Of a stretch of DNA of 64,000 bases, positions 62,382 to 64,000 are shown piece by piece (positions within the stretch are counted from its first letter, which is position 1; each line of letters begins with the position of its first letter). The stretch lies in assembly GCF_009877425.1 (NCBI RefSeq), contig NZ_WXEY01000004.1, positions 186,001 to 250,000 on the forward strand, read 5' to 3'. The DNA comes from Heliomicrobium undosum. GTDB taxonomy: Bacteria; Bacillota; Desulfitobacteriia; Heliobacteriales; Heliobacteriaceae. The position numbers and the translations under genes were made by a program. The notes under the pieces are model-generated. The model was not told where the DNA came from and did not search any database. It saw nothing but the letters and a program-made list of their open reading frames with translations.

Positions 62382-62481
62382 AGCGGGGAATGGCCGAATT
62401 TTTCCAAAAACTCGCTGGCTGATCCAGAACGGGAACGATCATTATCCCGAGCAGGATCGAGACAGTGGGAGGAGGTTACAC

Positions 62482-64000
<1,519 letters not shown>

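Overview
The window comes from a heliobacterium, an endospore-forming phototrophic Firmicute, most likely of the Heliobacterium/Heliomicrobium type. Two gene sets point there together. One is the origin-proximal sporulation and cell-wall synteny typical of Bacilli and Clostridia: ispE, spoVG, glmU, prs, ctc, pth, mfd, spoVT, spoVB, mazG, hup, yabO, yabP, yabQ, divIC, then spoIIE, tilS and ftsH. The other is a complete photosynthesis gene cluster with the homodimeric type I reaction centre core protein PshA and the bacteriochlorophyll genes bchJ, G, M, E, L, N, B, I, D and H. The DNA is GC-rich and tightly packed, and the main clusters lie on the + strand.

Layout. Positions 1-1464 hold a minus-strand siroheme/ferredoxin-type protein and a long leader region with a ten-copy CCCAT repeat, a terminator and strong RNA-like hairpins. 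Positions 1465-32306 are the conserved housekeeping and sporulation backbone, with local additions: a GntR regulator, a MobA-like nucleotidyltransferase, three small genes that look sporulation-linked, a threonine dehydratase, an amidoligase-like gene, a PRC-barrel gene, and a minus-strand nucleotidyltransferase plus HD-domain pair. A Ppx/GppA phosphatase and the convergent gatD-murT pair follow divIC. Positions 32469-32710 carry tRNA-fMet, tRNA-Met and tRNA-Glu, followed by a MITE-like 185-bp element. Positions 33295-57765 are the photosynthesis cluster: hemA, cytochrome c553, the Rieske/cytochrome b6/subunit IV/diheme cytochrome c operon, tspO, bchJ, bchG, pshA, then bchMELNBIDH and crtN in one tightly overlapping run. 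Positions 58035-64000 return to the backbone with spoIIE, tilS and the 5' part of ftsH.

How it works together. HemA starts tetrapyrrole synthesis from Glu-tRNA, whose tRNA gene lies just upstream. BchIDH inserts Mg, BchM methylates, BchE closes ring E, BchLNB reduces ring D, BchJ is the vinyl-reductase-family member and BchG attaches the isoprenoid tail. CrtN makes the C30 carotenoid. PshA binds the pigments, and the PetCBD/diheme cytochrome c complex with lipid-anchored cytochrome c553 closes the electron-transport cycle.

Regulation read by hand. Four sites fit the sigma-H consensus (upstream of ispE, spoVG, glmU and hup), one fits sigma-G (spoVT), two or three resemble sigma-K promoters (the 4.0-4.8 kb genes), and spoIIE has a Spo0A-type promoter geometry with a 21-bp spacer. 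The photosynthesis genes use sigma-A-like promoters (hemA, petJ, bchJ). No CRISPR array, rRNA, prophage or intact insertion sequence was seen.
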